Source: Strigamia acuminata (taxonomy: Eukaryota; Arthropoda; Chilopoda; Geophilomorpha; Linotaeniidae). From it: a stretch of 64,000 bases of DNA. The notes beneath the pieces are model-generated. The model was not told the origin of the DNA, did not search any database, and saw only the letters and a program-made list of their open reading frames with translations. The stretch covers positions 28,050,427 to 28,114,426 of the forward strand of contig OX442315.1 in assembly GCA_949358305.1 (NCBI GenBank), written 5' to 3'. A program made the position numbers and the translations under genes. Each line of letters opens with the position of its first letter. Position 1 is the first letter of the stretch. Positions 38,527-51,200 of this stretch are shown one piece after another.

Positions 38527-38556
38527 AATACCGTACTTTTGCAAAAATACGGTATT
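38527..38556. repeat. Near-perfect 30-bp palindrome
   Basis: AATACCGTA and TACGGTATT enclose TTTTGCAAAA-like sequence, giving a palindrome with a single mismatched pair. It lies within 100 bp of the hairpin at 38435-38469. Confidence 0.75.
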
Positions 38557-38876
38557 CTTGGTGTCTCAGCCGCGGCTACTGTTCGAGGACAGCTACAATT
38601 CGAGGGCGACTAAGAGTCGGTAAAATACGGTAATCAAAAATCGCGGTTGATAAGAAAATAATAAAAATACAGTCGCAATAACTTAATGTACCCATTTCAA
38701 ATCACAATTGACTGTTTCTATGGCAAGAACATCTGTCACCAGACTCCAACTTGGTTTTCTGTGGATTTCCCACTTCTCGTGCAAATGCAAGGTTAGGTCA
38801 TCAATAAAGTCGTCCCACAGGTATTCAGTCTGTGGGGTCACAACCATACAAAGTGTCAAAAAATACAAAACAATGT

Positions 38877-38906
38877 AATACAATGCAATATAATACAATG
38901 CAATAT
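38877..38906 (+). repeat. 15-bp tandem duplication
   Basis: The unit AATACAATGCAATAT occurs twice in direct tandem, next to an isolated exon-like minus-strand frame. Confidence 0.8.
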
Positions 38907-41122
38907 ATAAACAGTAAATGTAAATTGTTGGGAAAATGTGGGTTCATTTTGTCAAACAATTATAATTATTACAGTCCAATTGGAAATTAGCAGCTATTTC
39001 CATGTCCATTTAAAATCCCATTTAAAGTAGAATTGAAAACTTAAAAAAAAAAATTGGCAATTTGTCCAAATCGAATTCATCATTAAAGTACAAAAACTTT
39101 TAATGGTACCAACACAATCAAACTTTTTTAAAAAATGAGGAAAGGTTACCTTGATGATAAAAAAAGAGAGAGAGAAATCTCCTTTTTATGAGTTTTTCCT
39201 CCTGTCTTCAATTCTCTTTCGAGTAGAAGCTGAAGGTGGAGAAGAAATTTAGACAACGTTCTCATTTCTTCTGATCCCTTCACCTCCTTTTACCATCATG
39301 TCGACGTCTCACCAATCCCCACATCGACAGGAAGCGGGCAAAGCACATGTCGTTGGCATTCAGCTTGCGTGAGATAAAAGAAAAAAAGAGAAGAGAGATT
39401 CCTGGGATAAAAAAAAGAAAGAACTCTTGTCTCTAGTTGTTGGAACAGAGCCTAAAGCTTAGTCCACGTGAGCGCTTGGTACTTAATGTTTTGAGAAGAT
39501 GAATTTACACAAGACTCAAAGACTTATTGAGTGCCATAAGAGAAGTTCATAGCACATGCGCTCTGCTCAATGGTCCATGTTAGTGGAGCAGCAACAACAG
39601 ATCAGTCAGTTTGAGATGGACATTCAAGTCAACGGAGCGTGTTTGGCGATGTCCAAGATGAGTTTCTAAACAGTGTCCAAACAAATATTTGTACATAATA
39701 AAAAAAAAACCATAACCTCCAAGTAGTGGAAATGACTTATCACATTCATGCGAGATTGGCTTCACAGAATAGCACGAGGAAGTGTCGGCAAATGTGTGCG
39801 CAGCAAGGCAATTGTAAATAAATAAGCCTAAATAGTTTTATTTTGTTGCTATATGAAAAACAAATAAACAAAATGTAAAATAAAAAAAAAGGAAAAAAAT
39901 AATAAAAAATAACTGCTTTTCTTGGTAACACGAAAAAATGGAGAATACTAATAAAAGTTCGGTGGTGTGTAGCATTCAAAAATGCTCATTATTTCTTCGT
40001 AATGACACATATTTCAGTGCGCAGAATTCAAAAACGCTCATTTATTTCCCTGTGGCCCTACACGCTTATTTGAAATTTTTGCATGCAATGCAAAATGAGA
40101 TTCAATATTTTTGCAAAAGTCAAATAATTTGCACTTTGTGCTTTGATTGTTCAACCAAATGTTGACAATTTTGGTGCATTTAAATGATTTAATTTCAAAG
40201 CGCTTGCACACATGTCTTACGTCGAGAATTTCAATTTCCTTATTATGCAATAGATGCCATAAAATAAATTTTTCATTCCTAAACTCACGCAACTAACTTA
40301 CAGCGTGTGTAATAGCACCTTTACAACATAATTTATAAATGAAAATGACCACTTTTCAAATCTTTTTACAACTTTAATATTATATTCAATCCAATTTCTA
40401 TCCTTTCACCCATTTTTCACGCTTTCCCCACGAGATTTAACCCGAATTCCAATCCAAACTCACAAAACTTCTTTTTTTTTTTTTCCTCATCCTCATTCCA
40501 TTCTCACTTCTCATCACCTCCCGACACGTTTTCGTCTCTTACTCTTCAAGAATCAATGGCCGGGCCCGGGTCATGGACACTGTGTGTCGGACACGGTGCT
40601 CACGCTAGCCATCAAGCATGGCAACTCTTTACACACGGCTGACCCACCCCTCTTCCGACGTCAAGTGAAAAGTCGATAACTCACACATTGCCCACTGCTT
40701 CATCAAACACACTAACAGCAACTACTCGACTGATAATTTTTCTTATTAAACACATGTTTAGCACGGTTTAATATTAGGTTTATACTGGGTCGTGACTTTT
40801 GTCGATAACTCAAGCTTTAATTAATAATCCTCTCATTTAAGCTACAAACATCTCGATAATGAATTAAACACGAGAGAAATGAAGACAAATGATCAAAGAA
40901 TCAGGGAAAAAAAAAATCAATTCAACACCGTGAGGGCAAAACGTAAACGAAGAAAAGGTTATCTGGCGGCTAAGACGAATGGATTTTACCCCAGAGGAGC
41001 TCATTAAGTTATCTTGCCTACAACCATGCTCTAAGTAGCCAACACCCGATCAATCAACTCGGCTCTGCATCATGCGCTGTGCAGCCAGTAAGAAGGTATA
41101 TTCGTAAAATCTCATTTTTCAA

Positions 41123-41151
41123 TCTCTCTCCTCTCTCTCTCTCTTTCTCTC
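41123..41151 (+). repeat. (CT)n microsatellite
   Basis: An almost pure CT run of about 29 bp, roughly 320 bp upstream of the exon-like block at 41475. Confidence 0.9.
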
Positions 41152-41474
41152 AGTCCGCATATAGCCTCGAGTAAGTTGGGCTTGTGCATTCTCATCCTTT
41201 TAAGTAGAGAGAGAATTTAAAACACTCCACGTCACATTTTATAACTTAGTCATGGTTGCCATAGTTATTGGCCATTTGGGAGTTTGGTCGTGCACGCCTT
41301 TCGATTCCCATGAAGAATGAAAATTGGTCAGCTCTAGAAAAAGCGTAATTACATGCCTTTTACATCACCTTCAACTTTTCTTTTAATTTCACTTTTCTCA
41401 CATTTAAAAGCGAAAATGTAAGAAACATAAAATGTAATTAATTATAAAAAAAAGTTTTTACATTTTTCTTGCAG

Positions 41475-41660
41475 TTAATAAAAAGAAAGTTGCGCAAAAC
41501 GATTAGCCGAATACCCGAGAGGTCGGCGAATATTTATGAGTTCCGTCACACGGGGAGAAAAGGGTTATTCCCCCAAGAAATTGGCCTGCAAATTGACTTG
41601 TTAGAATCCGTCGAACGACAACCCCTAATTCCGACATGTGATGAACAGCACGATAATTAA
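41475..41660 (+). CDS. Candidate alternative terminal exon of the Neto-like gene
   Basis: A strong acceptor (T-rich tract ending TTCTTGCAG at 41466-41474) precedes an open frame of 61 codons ending in TAA at 41658-41660. It opens LIKRKLRKTISRIPERSANI and contains YEFRH and LQIDLLESVERQPL, a composition that looks like protein rather than chance. The long Neto-like tail exon contains a good donor (GAT|GTAAGA, exon end 35405) whose phase is zero, matching the phase of this exon. Splicing 35405 to 41475 would replace the last 34 residues with these 61 and give a 597-residue isoform. Alternative cytoplasmic tails are known for Drosophila Neto. It could instead be the last exon of an unrecognised + strand gene, or chance. 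Confidence 0.4.
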   Translation, partial: LIKRKLRKTISRIPERSANIYEFRHTGRKGLFPQEIGLQIDLLESVERQPLIPTCDEQHDN

Positions 41661-41937
41661 ACGAGACACAAAACGTTTTAAAAAAATCATTCTCCTGTCC
41701 TTTCCTCGGATGTTGCGGTCTTGTAAAAGTAATAAGGTGAAGTTTGATCGTCTGAGCAGCGATGCTAATCAATCGATCCGCTTTACTGACAGGACTAATC
41801 AATTTATCAGCTAGAGTTCGCCACGAGCGTAATCACACCACGTGCGCTTCTCGTCCTCAGAGATGCATGAATAAGATTAAGTTTCTCTCGCCCAATTCCC
41901 AACAACAACGATTTACCTCGATTTCGCCAGCCTGCGT

Positions 41938-41943
41938 TTTATT
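41938..41943 (-). promoter_or_regulatory. Candidate polyadenylation signal of 5-oxoprolinase
   Basis: AATAAA on the minus strand about 270 nt downstream of the 5-oxoprolinase stop codon. It would leave roughly 280 bp to the convergent exon-like block at 41475-41660. Confidence 0.45.
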
Positions 41944-42211
41944 TAGTTATACTCTGCACTGATTGTTTGTTCAGTCTAAATCTAAATATTTGAACGAACC
42001 CTCAGTCTTTACACTCGCTAAAAGCTGGATAAATCTGTCATCTGTATAAAATATTAAATGCACTTTGGATCAATAATTAATACATGCAAGCAAATTTTAA
42101 TACAACAAACGAGAAAATTAAATTCCGATTAAAAGTGGACGGACCCTGTAAACAGGTTAATTTCAAAGCTTTTTCCAGCGATTTTCACACAATGATTCGG
42201 CAGTAAAAACA

Positions 42212-45200
42212 TTAGACAGATAATTGTGTACGGTTATAGTCATAAATACTGCCTCGATGCTCGAACGACTGCGTGATAAGTCGAGCATCACCGGGCGAAG
42301 GACGGATCTGAATAGACTGGTCCTGTTTCAGGCCTCCTTCTTTTTCCTCCTTGTTGCCGTATCCACCGCCGCCAGGAGTCAGTAAGCAAAACACGTCCTG
42401 AAAGATTGCAACAGATAGTTTAAAAAGAAATGGCAACATTAAAAATAAATGTGCTTCATAAAGATTCAGAAAAAATAGAAATTCAGACATCACTTTGAGA
42501 TGGAACCGAGTAATTAGAAAATTGTGAGCGGAAATTACTATTTTTGAACGAAAATTGCAAATAATTGCTCGGGGTGGTCCGTTTGTGTTCGACAAACAAA
42601 AGTGTCATGTTTCAAAAAAAGTGAAAAATGAACTTCTGTTTACATCTTAATCATAATTATTATTTCTGGGTTCACAATACGAGCCAAGCAGGAATCTGGA
42701 GCGAGTTAAAGCTTTGTTCGTGCAGATAAGAGGTATTTATTAACGTTACTAATTAAAGACCGTGAATTAAATTAAATTATTTCAACTTTTGTTTGTCTTA
42801 AAGCTTTGAGATTTTGTTTTAACCTTGCACGTGCGTGTTCTACGAAGGGCAATACTTGTTCTCGATCCGTCGTGAATTACGAAGAAGAATAGCGCCTAAT
42901 ACCACCATACATGCACGGGATTTCACTGATTCGGTGCAAATGGTTTTGCAGTTGCTCTAAGGTTAATTCATTAGCTTAAATTTGTAGGCAAGTTAAAATG
43001 ATAATACATACAAAAAAATTGTTTACTGTTTTCATCCGAATTGTAACCCGGGGAATTTCATCAATTACAAAACTTTTCAAGAACTCTCAAAAAAAGCCGA
43101 TTTTAATTAAGTCATCAATTTAAGTAAATAAAAAAATTGAAACATTGGAAGGCTAATTACCAACTTTAAAGCTTTCTGTTGACATTAATTCGTCTCAAAT
43201 GTCAATAGAAATGCGGCAATTGTTAATAAATTAAAAGATCAATGTTATGTGTCCTCTCCTCCTAAAAGCTTCCAATTTCCCATCAAATCTCATCACCTGT
43301 TTAAATATTTCACAAACATTAAAAATTCAAGCCACTTTCTCTCATCTACTCTATATATATGAAACTTAACGCCTTCTCTTAAATTTTTAAAAAATAAATA
43401 AAATAAAACAACCAACACACAACAAACAAAAACACAAATTTCAAAAGCAAGCCTAAATTAAGCTCTTACATTATCCAACCAACTCACCCCATCTCATCCA
43501 TAAAACAGATAAAAATTGCAGTGGAAAGAGCCCTTAAATCACATACAAATGGCATCAAATGAAATGGCATCCATAAATTTCCCCCTTCTTTTGACCCTTT
43601 CCCCCAGTTGTAGCACCAATCTCCATCACGACAGCACCCAGGGGAAAAATACAAATCTCGTCACGAGTCTAAAAGTCGACTAAAATATGCTAATAACCTA
43701 GTCAATATTTCAAATACGACCAGATAAGATAACTGGTCTGCTGCGAAATTCAATGGCAAGTTAAAAAAAAAAAAGTACTAAGTAGTAAGAGGCTTCCTTT
43801 TCCTACTTAGAATGTTTTTTTGTGCATGAAATTTTGCAGAATCTTAGGATCTTTATAGCAGTCATCATTTTTATGAAGTACACGGGTTCTGGCGAAGGTG
43901 AGGCTAAATAAACAGATCCCAACAAGCGATAGCGAGATTAAGCGAGATGTGAAGGACGATAGAGCATGCACACAACGCTACGGGTCGGATTTAGAAGTCG
44001 AGAAAGAGCAGATATCTAAAATCCAGTCAAGCAACGAATCCTACAACTCCTCCTTCCACCATCTTGTGTTCAAAACCCGAAGGCAGCTCGTTTAAGTGTA
44101 GCGAGGCGCGGGCAAAATCCAATTTGCGCTCTTTCACCAGCATACGGACGAAAGAGAGAGAAGTAAGAGCAAACAAGAAGCAAAGTAGCAGACAAAACCA
44201 AAACACACAACTGAGCTCCAATATGGTTATGAGCTGCAATTAAAAATGAGGATAAAGTGCAATTCGAGCGGATATTTACGCCGACGAGTTAGTAAGAACA
44301 ACACTTTAAAGCGATTCAAACAATCACCGAGGGGGCCATGACTCAAACTGCGTAAAGACACACGAGCAAAACAAGTGTTTTGATGCGAATTCTCCCATCA
44401 TTCTGTCGTCGTTACTCGTCCGTTAACTCGTTCCAACCTCGTCAAATTACTCTGATTCAATTATAGAACAAACAACATAACTCGTTTAAAATTAAATGCT
44501 ATTGTAAAGTTGAAGCGTCGTATCATCGAGGTGGTGATGATGATAGATTGGCATGTACTGAATAAATAAACGTGTCGCATTTACATTTTATATAAACACC
44601 AGCGTCTGGCTTGTCTATTTTTCACTAGGGACATTTGTTGTTGTCGCAATAGAAACTGCCAACGCAAAAGTTGGTGTATTAACATTGCAAAATGTTGAGA
44701 TTACATTTTCATGAATATTGCATAGCGTAGCCATGTTTTGCTTTACTTTTCTACAATTGGAGAGATATGGCAGGCTGGCGCTACGCCACTAATCGTGTAC
44801 AAATAAAATGTCCACCAGAATTTCAGTATTAAGCAACCCTTTTTCAGACACGCTAAAAATAAAATCCCCCATAGGAAACATAACATAACTTTATTTTTAG
44901 GAGCTCAACATGCCATGTCTGGATGTGTTTTTGCTTCTTTTCGGTTAAAACACTAGTGTTATTCTTGTTTGTTTAATTTTCTAAAGATCTTAACCGACCT
45001 AATGCTGTTTTCTAATGCTGATAAAAAAGATATAAAACAAGTTTGAATCGTTAAAGCAAACACTGCTGAGGTGAAAAAAATGTGAGATCTGCTTTTCTCT
45101 CAAGCTCTTAGACTAATCTCATGGGTAACACAAAAGTTTGTAGCTTCACACACGTTTCTGATATTTTTTCCATCCACTGAAATTGGCTCCAGGTTAAGGA

Positions 45201-48200
45201 AGATGAAGGTGTTCAATGCGTTTTTCAATTTTTTATTTTATTTTTATTTTTTTATTTTTTAATTTAATTGTTTTTCCTCTTTAATTTATATGATTTTTTT
45301 CTTTCGAGTATAAATCTAATTAATATTACTTTTTTTTTTAAATTGGGTTATGTTTGTGCTGAGAAAAATGAAAAAAATCAAACAGTTTATCAGCAAAGCT
45401 CTAATACGTGCTCATTAATGTAAAATGGTGGAACCTATTAACAAAGGTCGGATGATTTCAGTTCTCGATCCCAAAACACAAAAATAAAAATTATAAAAAA
45501 GAGAAAAGAGCGAGTTAAAAAAATAGATAATGGTCTTTTGCTCACAAAACTATTTTTTCCCCCATGAGAAATAAATTAAATGTCACATTCATCATTCATG
45601 TTTGACAATTCATCTTAATGCTTATATTTTTTTTATAACTAAATAAACACTCTCAAAGTTCAAAACGGTTCATAAAACAAACTGCAACGTCAATACACCA
45701 CGGTGAATTTTAAAACTCTAATAAATTTTTTCCTGCCTTAAATTACGGTATTTTTTTATTATTTTTTTCTTTCTTTTTTTTTATACATTTGAAAGGAAAA
45801 TAGAGACGCTCTGTTCTGCTAACCGAATCATTGAATTCCGAACTTCTTTGAAATTCAATGATCGGTTTTCGGTCAAAATCAAAATTTAAAAAAAATTCCT
45901 ACATATGGGAACGATCACTGCACGCAGTGATTTCCAAGAGCGAGTAAAACTTCGGTAACCAATCAAAACAAACGAATGTTAGAAGAAAAAAAAAAATGTC
46001 CGTTGAATGTACAATTGTGGTCACACAAAATGTTCACGCATTTTTGTGCCTCACAAAAATAGATGAACGTTTTGTGCGACCAAAATTCAATATGAGATTA
46101 TATCTAGCTGGGTGTAATCTCATATTGGATTTTGTAGACAACTTTATCCATCATGCCCAGAGTAACAATGGGTCACTTTAAGTATTACGTTAATATTTGT
46201 CGTTCCCTAAAGATCTTACAGTCCAAAGAATAAGTTTTAAATTCACATAGAAACCATTTAATTGCAAAGGGATACTCAATATGCGAATGCAAATTTTTAT
46301 CCTGCTCCATTCATCTTGAATGAAAACTAAGTTTTCTTATTCAGCTGCACCCATATTTTCTGAGCATCATGCGGAAAAGCAATTCAATGCAAATTCTAAA
46401 CGTACCTAGGAACGTTCGTAACAAGATCATAATGTAAATATTCCTTCCAAAAGAAAATGTTTAATTTTTTTCCAAATTGAGCACATGATGGAAACCCAAA
46501 TGGGATCAAATTTTGTATCAGAAGTACAGATTAAACGAATTCTTGATAAAATACGGTCAGTCTTGCAAAATGCAAATACTAAAACATAAATCTACACGAA
46601 TAAACATGTGATTTTCGAAACCAAAATTTTAATGGTTAAAGGAAATTCTGCCGTAATCTTACTTCCAATTAAAATTACTCAAGTCTCCATGGTGATTCCT
46701 ATTAGATTATTGTGAAATTAATTGTGCGCGAGCGTATTAAAAGGCGAGCTAGATTGTCGCCTTGGTGATGTCAATGACATGACATGACATCAAATTCTTT
46801 GTCTTGATGTTGCCCAAATGATTTTAATAAATTATAGCTAACAACAAATATGTTTTAAGGTAAATTAATTGCTAAAAAGTGACTATTATTGTCCGTTTTA
46901 ATTAGTAACAAGATTCAAACCCTGCACACTTTGACCTCTAAGTTTAAAATCCCTTCATGAAATGACAATAAATTATTCAAATACTTCAGTTTCATTCTTA
47001 TTCCTTCATTAATCTAAACGCAATTTGAATTAAAGGGATAGTGCTATTCACAAAGCAAACATACTGTAAAGACGATGAATCTACATTATTATTTGCTTTA
47101 GTTTTTAACCCTCAGAGCCATAAAAGAAAAATGTACCCGTTTTGGTATAAGACAATTTCCACGTCAATTAATTAAAGCGCTGTTTAGGTTTTTTTAAGTT
47201 CGCTACTAATTTTATAGACAGCACTAGTTGTGAACAATGATAATAAAGGATTTTTCACCAACTAGTGGTGGGTTTAAACACTACTGGTAAAAGCCAAAAG
47301 CTGTTAAAGCGCTCGATACTAAGGCAGCGAAGCCAGCTTAATAGTTTTGCTGGAGTTTTAAGATGCAGAAAATTTCCATTTAGCATAATTATTTAAATTA
47401 ATGTCCAATGACTTCAAATTGCACCTAAGATAAAGTTCAGTATAATAAATCATAAATTTTCAGGAAAAAAAAACTGAATAGAAAAAAAATTTTCTTATTC
47501 AGGAAAGTGGTTGTCCCTTAACGCGTATAGTCTTAAGCCTCCGAGGGCAAACTTTTTAGCACCAAAATTTTAAAAAGATCAATTGACTTACCCCTGCTTC
47601 AACGATTACAGACGTCTTTGCTCCTAAATTAACGATTCTACCATCTGCTCTTCGAAGTAGATTCAATCCACGGGTTCCGTTTTGACCGCCTACAATAAAC
47701 AAGAAAATTACATAACAAAAATAAAAAATTACTCGGTATTTTTTATTTTAAAATCTTATAAATCTATAAATAATACAGAGATAAAAGAAGAGGAATGCAG
47801 GGTAAGAATTATGTCAATAACAAGCAACTCAACCTTCAGCTCATGGCTCATAAAACCAGATAAAATGTCGGAGTCAACACAAAGAACCAAGTTAGAAAGG
47901 CACGTCGACGCAATCGCAAATAACAACCTCCCATGCATTTCCAACAACCAAACCGACTCCCAACTTTTAACCCCGTAGACACCGCAAAGATGTAATTTCC
48001 GTTCTCAATCGAACAGCAAAGTCGACCTCCTTCTCAACATCCAAAATCTCATGTGACTCCATCAAGAGAACCCACAGTCAAGACCAGAATTTTAAATTAG
48101 GGGCAAAACAAAATCACGAAAAAGTATCCGTAGATGCTGTAGAAAATAATCAGAATAATGATACGTAATTCTAGTTTTCATATTTAAATCGCAAAAAATA

Positions 48201-51200
48201 TATATATATTCGAATATTACACCATGGTGTCATAGCTGAAGTGGTTTTATATTCAATGTTTCACAACTTACAGTTTTCAAAGAAACTCGAATACAACACA
48301 CCATGGTGTTATTTTCGGGGAAAGACGGTAGTTTGATACATCCCAATAAATATCGGTTTTGTTTCTATTATTCATGCAGCAACCAATATCAAAATCATTC
48401 ACAACTCAATAACCTACAATGATTTGTCATTAGCAGTTGATAATTGCAAATTGGCCAGCGGTATCGCATTAAAAATTCATTCTGATAGTAGATCATATAC
48501 AAAACTGTCCCAAGCTGTTTCCAATTCTAATCAATCGCATTCGTTTAACCATTTCCTTAAAATATTTATTGTATTTTAAAGTCACCAGCTAGGTCAAAAA
48601 CTTTTAAATTAAATAAAACGAATGCTGCTTAAGCCGCATGCGTCTAATGCTTTGATGTCACGGAGTGTTGTGTGCTCGGTCCAATCAAGCTTTGTAAACA
48701 GAAGCCTTTATTCTCACCCAATTTCTCGACTTTTAAAATTTGATCCTTGTAAACAAAATGGCACACGCATTCAGACTAATCAACCTTCCTAAGAAATCTG
48801 TAAACAACTTTTTTAAGCGACACTTTTTAAGCGACATTTTTAAACCGTTTGTTTCCGCACGAAATTTCGAATTGGAAATTCGGCACGTTTGAACTTTTCT
48901 GTCTAATTTCAAAAATGGTGGCCAAATTAGTCTAAGCTTACGTTAATTTAATTCGCAGTGCATGTACGCACAAATTTGAAACAAAAACCATGCCTAACTT
49001 CAATTTCAAACCCACTTTAAAACCAATGCATTTACACTGGTTTAAATCGGATAAACTAGTCTAAATGACTTTTCGAATGCATCTGTTGTATTTCGTTCTC
49101 AAAATATTACAGATCACGAAACACCTGCGACCCTTCGCAACGTGTTGAGAACGAACTATTTCAACACAGTTTTGCCAGCAGTCGACTTTTACGACTCCAG
49201 CCGTCTATATCTGTAACTACGTGCATTTGCATTGTCCAATTTTAAGATCACAAAACTCTCGTGACCGCACTAAATTCCTATCAACAAACGACAAAATACG
49301 ACACTCCTCCAAAACGTTTGCCGACTAATCCCTTTAAAACATAACTAATAACTCGATCCTATTGTTAAACCCCTGGTGGTCACTTAACAAGCTTGACCAA
49401 TCAGGCTTCAAACACGAAAATAATGAATCACACAGTCCTAGAAATATACTCTCAACAACGTACCTCAAAGTGCATTAAAACGACCGAATTTGTGATCATT
49501 TTCATTCACTTTACACTTTAGGCGCTAAAGCGATCGATCATTATCAACATCGTGTTGATTTTTCAATCAAGCAAGAAATGAATTCGACACGTCGATATAA
49601 ATTTCTCTGAGAAATTGATTTCGCCATGCCGTATCATTTCCTCACATGTAAACTTCGTGATAAACTGATAGTTTTTATAAGATTAAATTGAGCTACCGGT
49701 AACTTAATCATTCGTTTGATTTGCTTCGCTTTAATTAAACAAATAAATTTTGTCCAAAAGTAGAGTACGTTTCCTCAATTTCTTTTAAACTAATTACCAG
49801 CGAACTTCTCTTTCCCAACGTAATACTTTTCCGTCTTAAAATGATACAATTCCATTCCAAGAGCATGTTTGGGAAGGAAAAACAGGTAATATTTTAATTG
49901 GAAGGGGCGTAACCCTTTTATTTGCCTTCAGCTACTTGGCACACCGTTTCTAATTTAAAAATCTCCATGACAACCACAAAGATGAGGTCGATCGCCAGAA
50001 TCCTCATCTTTCTCATCGAGACTTAAAACGAACGAACGACAAAAGGATCCTCATAATGAACAAAAAAAAATCCCCCATGAATCATAATTTGAATTTTTCT
50101 TTTTAATTAAACTTTTTCATCAATAGAAAATTTAAAAAAAAAAAAATTATCAAGAATTAGAAGAAAAAATTTTTTTTTCTTCTTTCCATAAACGAAACAA
50201 TGATGCTAAACGATGTCGGTCGCACATCAGCATTCCAATTTGACAATCAGCGTTCCCTTTTGTACCGATCTGGCAAGTGTAGCAAAGGGAAGTGAATAAT
50301 TCATACAAATGCAACGTGAAAACAGGGCTTAAAAGATTTTCGAAATAAATTAAGCGGTTTAAAAAACCCACATAAAATAAAATAAAAATCCAAATAAAAA
50401 GGCATTATAAACTGTTTTTTTTATAAAATAATTATAACAAAAAATTAATATATTAACCCTGAGAATACTGTATCGCGGCGTCTTTCAAACGCGTCCATTT
50501 TACTTTCTTGGAAACGCGATTCATTACAATATTTTATAGGCAAAATTAAACTTTGTAAAACAAACCCAAGTTCTTAAAAAATTAAATTCTAAGAAAATAA
50601 AAATAAAAATTTAGGAAATAATAAAAAAAAATATATATCTCTTTTTTTCATTTTCATCACACATAAAATGTATAACTAAGTACGTTTCAATAAAATATTT
50701 CAAAAATCTTCATTTCTTTTATTACTTTATTATTGTAATGGAAAAAAGAGAAAAAAAAATCTTTACGACATTAAGATTTGTTGAAAAGTCAAAGCCTTAA
50801 GCAGGGCTATTCAATGTTGCATAATCCTTCGATTCTCGAGCATTAAGAGGGGGAGAGGTTTTGATTTTGATGTGTGTGTATCTTTGGATTGAGAAAGAAA
50901 GCTTTCTCATAAATCAATGCGTTTCCCGTTTATTTATTCAGCAGGCAGACACCACTTGAAAACCTATAACACCGACTGAATTGCTAACTTCGGCAGGGTC
51001 GCATTTTCTCATTAAATAAAGGCGAGTGTGTTGCTGAAAGGGATACATTTCTCCATTTCGCTCATTTTACAGCCGTCCCTGCTGTGATTTTAAAACCTCC
51101 GAAGCACAATTTTTGCATTCATTGTTTTAAGCGAAAAAAAAATAAATAATGCGTCAGGTGAATGAGAAAATGGAGATAAACCAAATAAAGCAGAAGCTGC

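Larger units (their letters stand above)
35511..42211. other. Intergenic region between the Neto-like and 5-oxoprolinase genes
   Basis: This 6.7-kb spacer lies between convergent genes. It contains long A and T runs (35926-36031), a tRNA-like relic (37703-37775), an inverted repeat (37953-38101), small hairpins near 38.4-38.6 kb and a GC-rich patch near 40560-40680 with the palindrome CCGGGCCCGG. Near its right end is the exon-like block 41475-41660 on the + strand. No independent gene could be assembled. Confidence 0.5.
42398..47591. other. 5-oxoprolinase intron 28 (5.2 kb)
   Basis: The intron separates the last two coding exons. It holds the palindrome pair at 46019-46134, an imperfect palindrome near 45915-45933 and homopolymer-rich DNA near 45.2-45.8 kb. 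The open frame at 43898-44095 (+) looks mildly protein-like but could not be tied to splice partners. Confidence 0.55.

Noticed and set aside
43898-44095. 65-codon + strand frame in 5-oxoprolinase intron 28
   Set aside because: The composition is mildly protein-like, but the start is not an ATG, a donor-like GTGAGG overlaps its first codons and no partner exon is visible.
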